From assembly GCA_030672115.1 (NCBI GenBank), contig DAOVGZ010000059.1:1-6282 (forward strand): a stretch of DNA of 6,282 nt, given 5' to 3'. The position numbers were made by a program, and so were the translations under genes. Source of the DNA: a bacterium. Its GTDB lineage: Bacteria; Babelota; Babeliae; Babelales; Vermiphilaceae. The notes under the pieces are model-generated. The model was given only the letters and a program-made list of their open reading frames with translations, did no database searches and had not been told where the DNA came from. Below are positions 1 to 6,002 of the stretch, piece after piece; within the stretch, counting starts at the first letter, position 1, and each line of letters begins with the position of its first letter.

Positions 1-320
1 ACGGCAACTTCTTGCAAAATATTGCCAACTTGCTCTTTGCTCTCTAAAATTCCAGCAACCATAAGTTTTGAAACCTTACATTTTCCAGGAAGCCACCAAA
101 GAATACTTTTAAATTTTACTTCTGTAGAAAATTGCCCACCATCAATAATATCTGCCACAAAATTATAACATGCTTTTATAGAAGCTCCTTTTATACTCTT
201 TTTAAAATTTTGACTACCAAGAAGACATTGATTGTCCAACAATGTAATATCTTTCATACCATATATAGATAATGCAAAACAACCTATCCAAAAGACAGTC
301 AATTGTGCCATACGCTTCAT
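1..320 (-). CDS. Unrecognised secreted protein, N-terminal part (runs off the left edge)
   Basis: The minus-strand frame from the ATG at 320 is open for 106 codons to the window edge, so the C-terminus is missing. The N-terminus has a short basic start (MKRMAQ) and a hydrophobic stretch around residues 7-20 (LTVFWIGCFALSIY), which reads as a signal peptide; WIGC at 11-14 resembles a lipobox only weakly because Trp stands at -3. The rest is mixed and soluble-looking, with Cys at about residues 29 and 47 and an LWWLPGKC stretch near 75-82. A strong AAAGGAG Shine-Dalgarno five bases upstream supports this start. It lies downstream of, and is separated by a terminator from, the symporter gene on the same strand. 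I do not recognise the family. That it is a gene is fairly sure; its function is unknown, and export is inferred from the N-terminus alone. Confidence 0.75.
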   Translation of the reverse strand, partial: MKRMAQLTVFWIGCFALSIYGMKDITLLDNQCLLGSQNFKKSIKGASIKACYNFVADIIDGGQFSTEVKFKSILWWLPGKCKVSKLMVAGILESKEQVGNILQEVA

Positions 321-325
321 ATATG

Positions 326-332
326 CTCCTTT
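326..332 (-). promoter_or_regulatory. Strong Shine-Dalgarno for the left-edge gene
   Basis: Reads AAAGGAG on the minus strand, five bases before the ATG at 320. It is the best ribosome binding site in the window and fixes the start of the truncated gene. No convincing -35/-10 pair is seen between here and 501; the stretch is simply AT-rich. Confidence 0.7.
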
Positions 333-501
333 ATAAAATATAAAAAATAACCGTATGAGCAGATGGTAACATAAATATATTTATAATAAGAAGTTTCATT
401 AGATGAATATTTTCAAAAAAATGAATCCACTATTTTTGATGAAAATTTTAAAATAGATCAACAATCAAGAATTTTTTAATTTAATATCTTAGTTCAAATA
501 T

Positions 502-538
502 AAAAAAAAGAACCGGAATTTTTTCCGGCTCTTTTTTT
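502..538 (-). terminator. Intrinsic terminator of the symporter gene
   Basis: On the minus strand the stem GAGCCGGAA (531-523) pairs with TTCCGGTTC (518-510) around an AAAA loop, and the stem is followed by eight T (509-502). Flanking A and T runs extend the stem. One pair (529/512) is G-U when read on the minus strand but A-C on the plus strand, so the hairpin is better formed in minus-strand RNA. It lies 17 bases past the symporter stop codon and separates that gene from the one at the left edge. Confidence 0.9.
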
Positions 539-555
539 ATATCAATCAATAAATA

Positions 556-1866
556 TTAAATTTTAAGTACTTCTGGTTTTTTAAAGGCAAGAATGGTAAT
601 CCCAATAACATTTGGCACTGCGACCAAAATAATCATAATATCAACAATCTTCCAAACTATCGGAACGCTAACAAGCGCACCAAAGAAAATAATTGCAACG
701 GTAAATACACGATAAAGACCCATCCAGCGATATCGTGTTATTGAACCAAAACTTTGTGAACCATTAAAACTGTTACCAATAACGGTTGTTATAACAAACA
801 AAGAAAGACTTATAATCAAAACAAATCTTCCAAGTGCTGGGGAATTCATTTTAAATGCTTCGTACATTAACGTGTTATCAAGCCCCGATTCTCCAACCAT
901 CCACATTCCTGTTACAAGAATCACAAGTCCAGACATAAATGAGAAAAAAGCATCTGCAACAACAGAAAACATTGCCAAAATACCTTGGTCTGTTGGATTT
1001 TTAACATCTGCAACCGAATGAGGAATCGCAGAAGTTCCAAGTCCTGCTTCTGTTGCATATATACTTTTGAATATACCTGCGCTCATAGCTGCAAAAACAG
1101 AAGCTCCTAAAAAACCACCTGTTGCTGCCGCAGGACTAAATGCATTTTGAAATACCGAAAGGAAAGCAGCTTTTAATGCCGTAAGATCTTTAAATAAAAT
1201 AAGAAGAGCAAACGAAACATAAAAAAGACACATTAAAGGAACAAGTCTGCTTGCAAAAAAACCAACTCTCTTGGCTCCACCGCTCAAAACAATCATTACA
1301 ATAATGGCAAGAATCAATCCTGTTTGCCATTCAGGAATATTTTCTTTTTGCAAAATACTAGCAAGGGTATTTGATTGTACACCTGACCATATCGCAAAAA
1401 CAGCAATAATGACCAAACCGTACCAACGCGCAAGAAAAGAATGAACAAGTTTTAAATATTGTGTTGGTCCACTTATTATTTCTCCTGTTGAAGTTTTGCT
1501 ACGAGTATGAAGAGCAAATGTAACTTCTGTAAATTTAATAATTCCAGCAAAAAAGGCATAAGAAACCATCCAGAACAAAGCACCGGGACCACCAGTCATA
1601 ATTGCGATAGACGGACCAATAATGCTTCCTGAGCCAAGCGTTGTGGCCATAGCGGCTAACAATGCATGAACAGGATTAATAGTTTTCATATTTCCGTTTT
1701 TTGCTTTGCTGGCACCCTTGGTTATTAAATCAAGAAATTTTGGAAAAGCGCGAAACTGCAAAAATTTTGTTTTAAAAGTAAGTATAATCCCAGCTCCAAA
1801 AAAAATCGGAACTATAGGGCGAGCAAGCACATAATAAATTTCAGATAAAACGTGGAAAAGGTCCAT
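556..1866 (-). CDS. AGCS-family sodium:alanine/amino-acid symporter, divergent member
   Basis: A 436-residue, very hydrophobic inner-membrane protein with about ten to eleven membrane segments, the usual size for the alanine/glycine:cation symporter (AGCS, AlsT/DagA/YaaJ) family, which imports small amino acids with Na+. Diagnostic parts in order: LGSGSIIGPSIAI at 77-89 (family GTGNIxGVxxAI), GGPGALFWM at 92-100 (the family signature), ATEAGLGTSAIPHS at 271-284 (family SNEAGxGSAPIAHA), DQGILAM at 293-299, and VDIMIILVAVPNVIG at 408-422 (family DxxNxLMAxPNLIA). Several polar positions usual in the family are changed (N to S in GTGNI, N to T in SNEAG, N to I near the C-terminus), so the substrate may not be alanine. 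The start at 1866 has only a weak GGGA site upstream. It has its own terminator just downstream and ruvA's terminator upstream, so it is probably a single-gene unit. In a reduced genome, amino-acid uptake from a host is a natural role (inference). Confidence 0.9.
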   Translation of the reverse strand: MDLFHVLSEIYYVLARPIVPIFFGAGIILTFKTKFLQFRAFPKFLDLITKGASKAKNGNMKTINPVHALLAAMATTLGSGSIIGPSIAIMTGGPGALFWMVSYAFFAGIIKFTEVTFALHTRSKTSTGEIISGPTQYLKLVHSFLARWYGLVIIAVFAIWSGVQSNTLASILQKENIPEWQTGLILAIIVMIVLSGGAKRVGFFASRLVPLMCLFYVSFALLILFKDLTALKAAFLSVFQNAFSPAAATGGFLGASVFAAMSAGIFKSIYATEAGLGTSAIPHSVADVKNPTDQGILAMFSVVADAFFSFMSGLVILVTGMWMVGESGLDNTLMYEAFKMNSPALGRFVLIISLSLFVITTVIGNSFNGSQSFGSITRYRWMGLYRVFTVAIIFFGALVSVPIVWKIVDIMIILVAVPNVIGITILAFKKPEVLKI

Positions 1867-1922
1867 AGTTCATCCCAACTGTAAAAAATAAAAAATAGGT
1901 TTTTAAAAAATTCAAAAACGTA

Positions 1923-1928
1923 ATTATA
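1923..1928 (-). promoter_or_regulatory. Candidate -10 box for the symporter gene
   Basis: Minus strand reads a consensus TATAAT about 57 bases upstream of the symporter ATG. No good -35 hexamer lies 16-18 bases upstream; that position falls inside the ruvA terminator hairpin. In DNA this AT-rich a single -10 match is modest evidence. Confidence 0.35.
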
Positions 1929-1940
1929 GAAAAGTGTAAA

Positions 1941-1972
1941 ATAAAAATGCATTGCCAAATAAGCACAATGCA
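1941..1972 (-). terminator. Intrinsic terminator of ruvA
   Basis: On the minus strand TGCATTG (1972-1966) pairs perfectly with CAATGCA (1954-1948) around an 11-base loop, then runs into TTTTTAT and further T-rich sequence. It lies about 43 bases beyond the ruvA stop and ends that transcript before the symporter gene. Confidence 0.75.
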
Positions 1973-2014
1973 CAAAAAATGTTAAAATTTAGATCTCTAT
2001 ACTATACATAAACC

Positions 2015-2614
2015 TTATCTATTTTTTGCTAAAAAAGATAGAGCATGCCGAATCAAGACGTCAAAAGGAAGTGATGCTTGCGAATAATTATCGTTTAGAT
2101 ATTTCATCGCACGCGCCATTTCTGTTCTAGAATAATTTAAAGAAACAAGAACATCTGAAACATTTTGCCAATCAACTATTTTACTTTTCTCTTGGACAAC
2201 AACGCCTGACTTTATAAGCGATGCAATTTTACGCTTTAGTTGCACAACAACTTGTTCGACCTTTTTAGGTCCTAATCCCGCAACTGTTGATAATGTTTTT
2301 TCATCATCAACCTGAACAGCTTGAATAAAACGTTCCGCCCCCAAATCCCTTAGAACCGCTAGGCCAATTTTAGGGCCAATACCTGAACAACTAATAATTA
2401 AAAGAAAAATACTTCTTTCTAGTTGTGAAGCGAATCCAAATAAACTTGGCCCTTTTTCTTGATTCCAATGCATATGAATAAATAAATTTACCGATTGCTT
2501 CTCTTTATAAATAGAAGAAACAGGAACCTGAACCGAAAAACCTAGCGAACCAATATTAATGGCAATAGAATTTTTTAAAATAGTTGTAATATTACCTGAT
2601 AAAGAGTCTATCAT
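2015..2614 (-). CDS. ruvA: Holliday junction branch migration protein RuvA
   Basis: A 199-residue protein (E. coli RuvA has 203). RuvA tetramers bind four-way DNA junctions and load the RuvB motor for branch migration in recombinational repair. Domain I, the OB fold, is at 1-61 (MIDSLSGNI...NIGSLGFSVQVP, ending SLFGF). Domain II has two helix-hairpin-helix motifs, GIGPK at 78-82 and GLGPK at 113-117, followed by the basic helix QLKRK. Domain III, the RuvB-binding part, is at about 150-199 (LVSLNYSRTEMARA ... DVLIRHALSFL). The acidic pin between the strands at the junction centre, RED in E. coli (Glu55, Asp56), aligns with N51-Q52-E53 here, so one acid is lost. The start is supported by AAAGG five bases before the ATG. 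No ruvC or ruvB adjoins it and a terminator follows, so it stands alone here, unlike the common ruvCAB order. Identity is firm. Confidence 0.95.
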   Translation of the reverse strand: MIDSLSGNITTILKNSIAINIGSLGFSVQVPVSSIYKEKQSVNLFIHMHWNQEKGPSLFGFASQLERSIFLLIISCSGIGPKIGLAVLRDLGAERFIQAVQVDDEKTLSTVAGLGPKKVEQVVVQLKRKIASLIKSGVVVQEKSKIVDWQNVSDVLVSLNYSRTEMARAMKYLNDNYSQASLPFDVLIRHALSFLAKNR

Positions 2615-2711
2615 GACCGCCTTTCTTTCAATACATGCTTAGAGTGAAGTTATAAGGATTTCAAAAAAAATATTATTTTCAAATTTTTATACTGTTTATA
2701 TGAACAAAACA

Positions 2712-2739
2712 TTGACAAATACGCCCCCTGTGTTACCTT
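2712..2739 (+). promoter_or_regulatory. Promoter of the tRNA-Gly gene
   Basis: A perfect -35 TTGACA (2712-2717) is followed after 16 bases by TACCTT (2734-2739), which keeps the key T, A and final T of a -10 box and carries the extended TGn just before it (2731-2733). The predicted start near 2746 leaves a leader of about 30 bases before the tRNA. The A/T-poor stretch ACGCCCCCTG in the spacer is unusual for this window. Confidence 0.5.
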
Positions 2740-2755
2740 TTTCATGAAAAGTAAC
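2732..2755. repeat. Operator-like palindrome across the tRNA promoter
   Basis: GTTAC (2732-2736) and GTAAC (2751-2755) flank the perfect palindrome TTTTCATGAAAA (2739-2750), with only CT (2737-2738) unpaired, giving 11 paired positions per arm. It covers the -10 box and predicted start point. There is no T run on either side, so it is not a terminator. It could be a protein binding site or a hairpin in the tRNA leader; no regulator is identified. Confidence 0.45.
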
Positions 2756-2776
2756 GACAATTCTGCCTATACTTTT

Positions 2777-2852
2777 GCGGGAATAGCTCAGCTGGTAGAG
2801 CGTCGCCTTGCCAAGGCGAAGGTCGCGGGTTCGAATCCCGTTTCCCGCTCCA
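2777..2852 (+). tRNA. tRNA-Gly (anticodon GCC)
   Basis: A complete 76-base cloverleaf: acceptor stem GCGGGAA/TTCCCGC, D stem GCTC/GAGC with a GCTGGTA loop, anticodon stem TCGCC/GGCGA with loop TTGCCAA (anticodon GCC at 2810-2812), T stem GCGGG/CCCGT (one G-U pair) with loop TTCGAAT, discriminator T and an encoded CCA (2850-2852). It reads the glycine codons GGC and GGU. It has a good promoter of its own upstream. No terminator is seen before the jag-like gene at 3013, so read-through into jag-mnmE is possible. Confidence 0.98.
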
Positions 2853-3012
2853 AATTTAAATTCTAATGTACGGAGAACTTGCACATTTCACAACATCTTT
2901 CTCTTTTACAAAAAAAACGTCGTATAAAACTATTTACTTATCCTCCGCCAAGCAGTAAGGGTAATAAGGAAAAAAATGATAACCATCTGTTTTGAAAAAA
3001 AGGTATTTTAAA

Positions 3013-3633
3013 ATGAATTCAATAGTTCAAGAAGCATCATCTATTGCAAAAGCTGTTGAGCAAGCATGGAAAAAAGCTGAAGAACCACACAAATTTTCAG
3101 TTCGAATCTTCCAAAATGCAGAAAAAAACTTTCTGGGCATGACAAGTCAACCAGCAAAAATTGCACTCTTGTTTGAACCAAAAGATATTAAAGATGAATA
3201 CAAAAAAAACGATACTCAAAAAAATATTCAAAAACAAAAAGACCGTATCGAAAAACCTTCTCCTAAGCGCTTTGTTAAGCCTCAAGTTAAACAACCATCA
3301 CAACCTATCAACAAAAATATAGCTCCAAAAACACCTACCATCAATAAAGAATCAAAACAACAAACTAGAGAACTTTGGAATGATGAAATGGTTGCAATTG
3401 CTCGCAATTGGATGAAAGATATTCTTATAAAAATGAGAAGAGAAGATATAACGTTTACAACAGAAAATAAACGATATCATCTTCGCTTTATTTTTAATAA
3501 ACCACTTGCTGATACTGATGATAAACAAAAAAATGTCTTTAGAAATTTTGCTCATCTAACAATGCAAACCGTTAGAAACCGCCTAAAAAAACAGTTACGA
3601 TATCATAAGGTTGTCATATCTAGTGATAAATAA
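3013..3633 (+). CDS. Jag/KhpB (SpoIIIJ-associated) family RNA-binding protein, shortened
   Basis: A 206-residue basic cytoplasmic protein. Residues 1-53 match the Jag N-terminal domain: a helix (IVQEASSIAKAVEQAWKKA) and the hallmark KNFLGMTSQPAKI at 38-50 (family KGFLGxGSKPAKV). Residues 54-118 form a Lys/Gln/Pro-rich, probably disordered linker. Residues 119-206 look like a KH domain: helix IARNWMKDILIKM, strand YHLRFIF, then KNVFRNFAHLTMQTVRNR, which aligns with the family GETLDALQYLxNxVxNR. The usual GxxG loop is replaced by DDKQ, and the protein stops where the R3H domain would begin; RNFAH (177-181) has R-x3-H spacing but sits in the KH helix. Start: ATG at 3013 with AAGG nine bases upstream; a TTG at 2992 would add seven residues. 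It overlaps mnmE, the classic jag-mnmE neighbour. Jag proteins bind RNA and act with YidC or in cell elongation control; the role here is inferred. Confidence 0.8.
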   Translation: MNSIVQEASSIAKAVEQAWKKAEEPHKFSVRIFQNAEKNFLGMTSQPAKIALLFEPKDIKDEYKKNDTQKNIQKQKDRIEKPSPKRFVKPQVKQPSQPINKNIAPKTPTINKESKQQTRELWNDEMVAIARNWMKDILIKMRREDITFTTENKRYHLRFIFNKPLADTDDKQKNVFRNFAHLTMQTVRNRLKKQLRYHKVVISSDK

Positions 3634-5023
3634 AGAACTAACTGGCGTACAATGCCATGACCAAGAGACAATTATCTCTCTATGCACTCCATCAGGAAGC
3701 GGCGCCATTGCTCTTTTGAGAATATCTGGAATTGATGCTATTAATATAGCAACAAAAATAAGCAAACTTGCATCCCTAAAAAAATTAACCGATCTACCAA
3801 GTCATACAATTCATTATGGCTTGGTAGTTGATTCTTTTGGACAAAAAATTGATAACGTTCTTTTTTTATTAATGCGAGGCCCAAAAACATTTACAGGGCA
3901 AAATACGGTTGAAATAACAGCTCACAACAATCCTTTTATCATCAACAATATTATTGAATCTGCACTGCAAGCTGGAGCCCGTTTAGCACAAAAAGGGGAA
4001 TTTAGTAAAAGAGCATTTTTAAATAAAAAAATTGATCTTGCTCAAGCAGAAGCAATAAAAGAGGTTATTCATGCACAAAGTGAAGCTGCACTCAAAGCCT
4101 CTCTTTCTCAACTTGATGGATCACTCTCAAATGAAATACAAAAAATAGAAACTGATCTTTTAAAAGCACTTTCTTTTTCTGAAGCAAGTTTTGAATTTAT
4201 TGAAGATGATCAAACAGAATTTGATACCCAAATTTCAGCTATCGTCAATAAAACCCTAAAAAAAATAACACATCTTAAAAAAACGTTTCATAATCAAAAA
4301 CAAATTAAAGAGGGTGTTCGAATTGCACTTTTAGGCTCTGTTAATGCAGGCAAATCATCCTTATTTAACGAATTGCTTAAACAAAAACGCGCAATTGTTA
4401 CCAACATACCAGGAACAACAAGAGATGTTATAGAATCCGGAATATATCAAAATGGAACTCATATAACACTTATTGATACAGCCGGACTTCGCCAAACAAA
4501 CGATATTATCGAACAAGAAGGTATTTTTAAATCTGGCTTGGAGGCTACAAAAGCTGATATTATTTTTTTGGTATATGATGGATCAAAACCGATGCTTTCT
4601 TCTGAAGAAAAAATATATAAAAAACTTATTTCTAAATACCCTAACAAAATTATTTTAATCAAAAACAAAACTGATATTGAAAATAAAATCTCAGACCGAT
4701 TTTCTAAACACAAAACTATTTCTGTTTCGTGTAAAAATAAAAACGGTATAAAAAAAATAGAATTACTTTTACAAAAAAGAATTAAAAAACTTTTTGAAAA
4801 ATTTGATTCTCCTTTTTTATTAAATCAACGACAATACAACACACTCATATCACTTGAACAAAAATTACAGCCCGTCATGCAATTACTACAAGAAAACGTT
4901 GCTTATGAGCTTGTTTCTTTCCATTTAAAAGAATCTTTACTATGCACATCAGAGTTCTCTGGTAAAACAATAAATGAAAAAGCTATCGACGATATATTTA
5001 AAACATTTTGTGTTGGAAAATAG
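3623..5023 (+). CDS. mnmE: tRNA uridine-5-carboxymethylaminomethyl modification GTPase MnmE
   Basis: MnmE works with MnmG to modify the wobble U34 of certain tRNAs, using GTP and a tetrahydrofolate C1 unit. Numbering from the GTG at 3623 (466 residues; E. coli 454): N-terminal folate-binding domain with SLCTPSGSGAIALLRISG at 19-36 and GPKTFTGQNTVEI at 86-98; the helical GEFSKRAFLNKKIDLAQAEA block at 125-144; G domain with GSVNAGKSS (P loop, 238-246), PGTTRDV (263-269), DTAG (285-288), NKTD (348-351) and SCKNKNGI (369-376); and the C-terminal CVGK (family CIGK), carrying the conserved cysteine. The family CHGG after VEI is AHNN here. No in-frame ATG exists near the start: TTG at 3611 abuts AAGG with no spacer, while GTG at 3623 lies 12 bases after it, so GTG is preferred but not certain. 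Either start overlaps the end of the jag-like gene, suggesting translational coupling. The last 53 codons are duplicated at 6003-6168. Confidence 0.95.
   Translation: MINKELTGVQCHDQETIISLCTPSGSGAIALLRISGIDAINIATKISKLASLKKLTDLPSHTIHYGLVVDSFGQKIDNVLFLLMRGPKTFTGQNTVEITAHNNPFIINNIIESALQAGARLAQKGEFSKRAFLNKKIDLAQAEAIKEVIHAQSEAALKASLSQLDGSLSNEIQKIETDLLKALSFSEASFEFIEDDQTEFDTQISAIVNKTLKKITHLKKTFHNQKQIKEGVRIALLGSVNAGKSSLFNELLKQKRAIVTNIPGTTRDVIESGIYQNGTHITLIDTAGLRQTNDIIEQEGIFKSGLEATKADIIFLVYDGSKPMLSSEEKIYKKLISKYPNKIILIKNKTDIENKISDRFSKHKTISVSCKNKNGIKKIELLLQKRIKKLFEKFDSPFLLNQRQYNTLISLEQKLQPVMQLLQENVAYELVSFHLKESLLCTSEFSGKTINEKAIDDIFKTFCVGK
4861..5022 (+). repeat. Direct repeat, copy 1 (3' end of intact mnmE)
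   Basis: These 162 bases, mnmE codons for KLQPVMQLL through CVGK and the first two bases of the stop, recur at 6003-6167. By direct reading the copies differ by a GTC insertion after CCCGTC in copy 2, one G to A (Glu to Lys) and one T to C (silent). The stop is TAG here and TAA in copy 2. Upstream of 4861 similarity fades, though the reading frame is kept for several more codons (SLEQK here, ALKIK in copy 2). Confidence 0.97.
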
Positions 5024-5039
5024 TTTATCCTTTGATAAA
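5024..5039. repeat. Small dyad directly after the mnmE stop
   Basis: TTTATC (5024-5029) and GATAAA (5034-5039) form a six-pair hairpin around CTTT, starting at the base after the mnmE stop. No T run follows, so it is not a convincing terminator. The same arms, in the opposite order, occur after the distal mnmE fragment (6172-6203). Confidence 0.4.
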
Positions 5040-5144
5040 TCAACAAAACTCTTGAATATTTAACAGTCTCGATAAATCTAATATGTATTGGTCAAAATCA
5101 ACTTTTTGCAAAAAAATTATAAACAAACTAAACTGTTATTTATA

Positions 5145-5960
5145 ATGGAAACAAAAAAACCAATCCTCCCTAAAACACGGTCATTTATGATTAATTTAAA
5201 AAACACAATAAAACTGACATTTTTTGCCTTCTTACTCGGGCAATGTTCAAATACACTTTCTATGAACCAGTCAAAAAAAAGACGGCTATTAACTGTCAAT
5301 GGCATTCCATGGCGCAACATTCGTGAGCCATGGAAGGAATACGAAAATGAAAGCCAAAATCTTTTAGATTATGTTAAATCTAAAGAAAAACTTAAACCCC
5401 AAGCAATTCTTCAACCCTTAAAAAAAGAAAACAATAATGAATCTTTCATAGCAAAACTTTTTGCAGAAATTGATGAGAAAAACCTCTGCAATACCGTCTT
5501 TTATGAAGAATTTCTTGATCTCATTACAACTAAATTTAAACGTATACAAGACGCGAAAAGCGTCACAGAATGTAAAAATATAAAAATTGAATTTCATAAT
5601 AAAATCAAAAAATTTATGGCTCATTCGTTTTTTGTCGGAATAGATATCTTTGGCAAAGATTCTATATGTCTTTTTTTAGAGAAAAAATACCTGTTCCAAA
5701 ATATAGAAATTGCAATATATTTGGCACATGATAACGAACAATTGGTTTTTAATCCTAACTTTGATGAATATGAATATAAAAGCAGGCAACAAAAAGAGAA
5801 ATATAAAAATGAAATTATAAAAGATATTGGCCAAATAAAAGCTCTCCATGAATACAAAAATAATATTCAAAAATTAAACACTTTCGCTTTCTCTTTATTT
5901 TCTAAGCTAAAAAATAAACAACTTTGTGATACAATCGTTTATACACAAAACCCATATTAG
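5145..5960 (+). CDS. Unrecognised exported protein between the mnmE repeats
   Basis: From the ATG at 5145 the product has 271 residues. Near its N-terminus is a signal-peptide-like block: basic MINLKNTIK then hydrophobic LTFFAFLLGQCSNTLSM (about residues 15-40). LLGQC resembles a lipobox but has Gln before Cys, so a lipoprotein is doubtful. The mature part is soluble, Lys/Glu/Asn-rich, with a WRNIREPWKEYE stretch, likely helices (FLDLITTKFKRIQDAK), a more hydrophobic patch (FFVGIDIFGKDSICLFLEKKYLF) and a charged, coiled-coil-prone tail (EYKSRQQKEKYKNEIIKDIGQ). Start is uncertain: ATG 5187 gives a more ordinary signal peptide, TTG 5088 would add 19 residues, and none has a clear Shine-Dalgarno. 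I recognise no family and see no catalytic motif. It lies between the two copies of the mnmE 3' end and may be cassette cargo. In a host-associated bacterium a secreted host-interaction role is possible, but this is speculation. Confidence 0.75.
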   Translation: METKKPILPKTRSFMINLKNTIKLTFFAFLLGQCSNTLSMNQSKKRRLLTVNGIPWRNIREPWKEYENESQNLLDYVKSKEKLKPQAILQPLKKENNNESFIAKLFAEIDEKNLCNTVFYEEFLDLITTKFKRIQDAKSVTECKNIKIEFHNKIKKFMAHSFFVGIDIFGKDSICLFLEKKYLFQNIEIAIYLAHDNEQLVFNPNFDEYEYKSRQQKEKYKNEIIKDIGQIKALHEYKNNIQKLNTFAFSLFSKLKNKQLCDTIVYTQNPY

Positions 5961-6002
5961 AACAATAATCTCAATAACAAATGGCATCTGTGCCTTAAAA
6001 AT

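Noticed and set aside
2768..2773. TATACT as the tRNA -10 box
   Set aside because: It ends four bases before the tRNA, so transcription would start inside the mature tRNA.
2696..2884. 62-codon minus-strand frame containing GNGIRTRDLRLGKATLYQLSYSR
   Set aside because: It is the antisense of the tRNA-Gly gene; this peptide is a well-known false protein produced by translating tRNA genes backwards.
2879..2995. 38-codon plus-strand frame from TTG after the tRNA (KKRRIKLFTYPPPSSKG near its middle)
   Set aside because: A GGAG lies three bases before the TTG and the peptide is Lys-rich, but it matches no ribosomal or other small protein I know (it is not L34) and such open runs are common by chance.
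2976..3011. 11-codon ORF MITICFEKKVF with AAGGA upstream, ending just before the jag-like ATG, as a leader peptide
   Set aside because: Spacing and Shine-Dalgarno are acceptable, but nothing else (attenuator hairpins, repeated codons) supports a leader role.
3097..3555. Minus-strand frames inside the jag-like gene
   Set aside because: Phe/Ile-rich antisense of the Lys-rich linker and KH region of a recognised gene.
4459..4713. 84-codon minus-strand frame and the 61-codon plus-strand frame at 4473-4658 inside mnmE
   Set aside because: Both are shadows of the mnmE G domain, with no start signals or recognisable content.
5117..5320. 67-codon minus-strand frame over the start of the exported-protein gene
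   Set aside because: Antisense shadow with no Shine-Dalgarno; the plus-strand frame is longer and has a sensible signal peptide.
5621..5870. Minus-strand frames opposite the exported-protein gene, with membrane-like sequence
   Set aside because: Hydrophobic antisense frames are expected opposite Lys/Glu-rich AT-rich genes; no ribosome binding sites.
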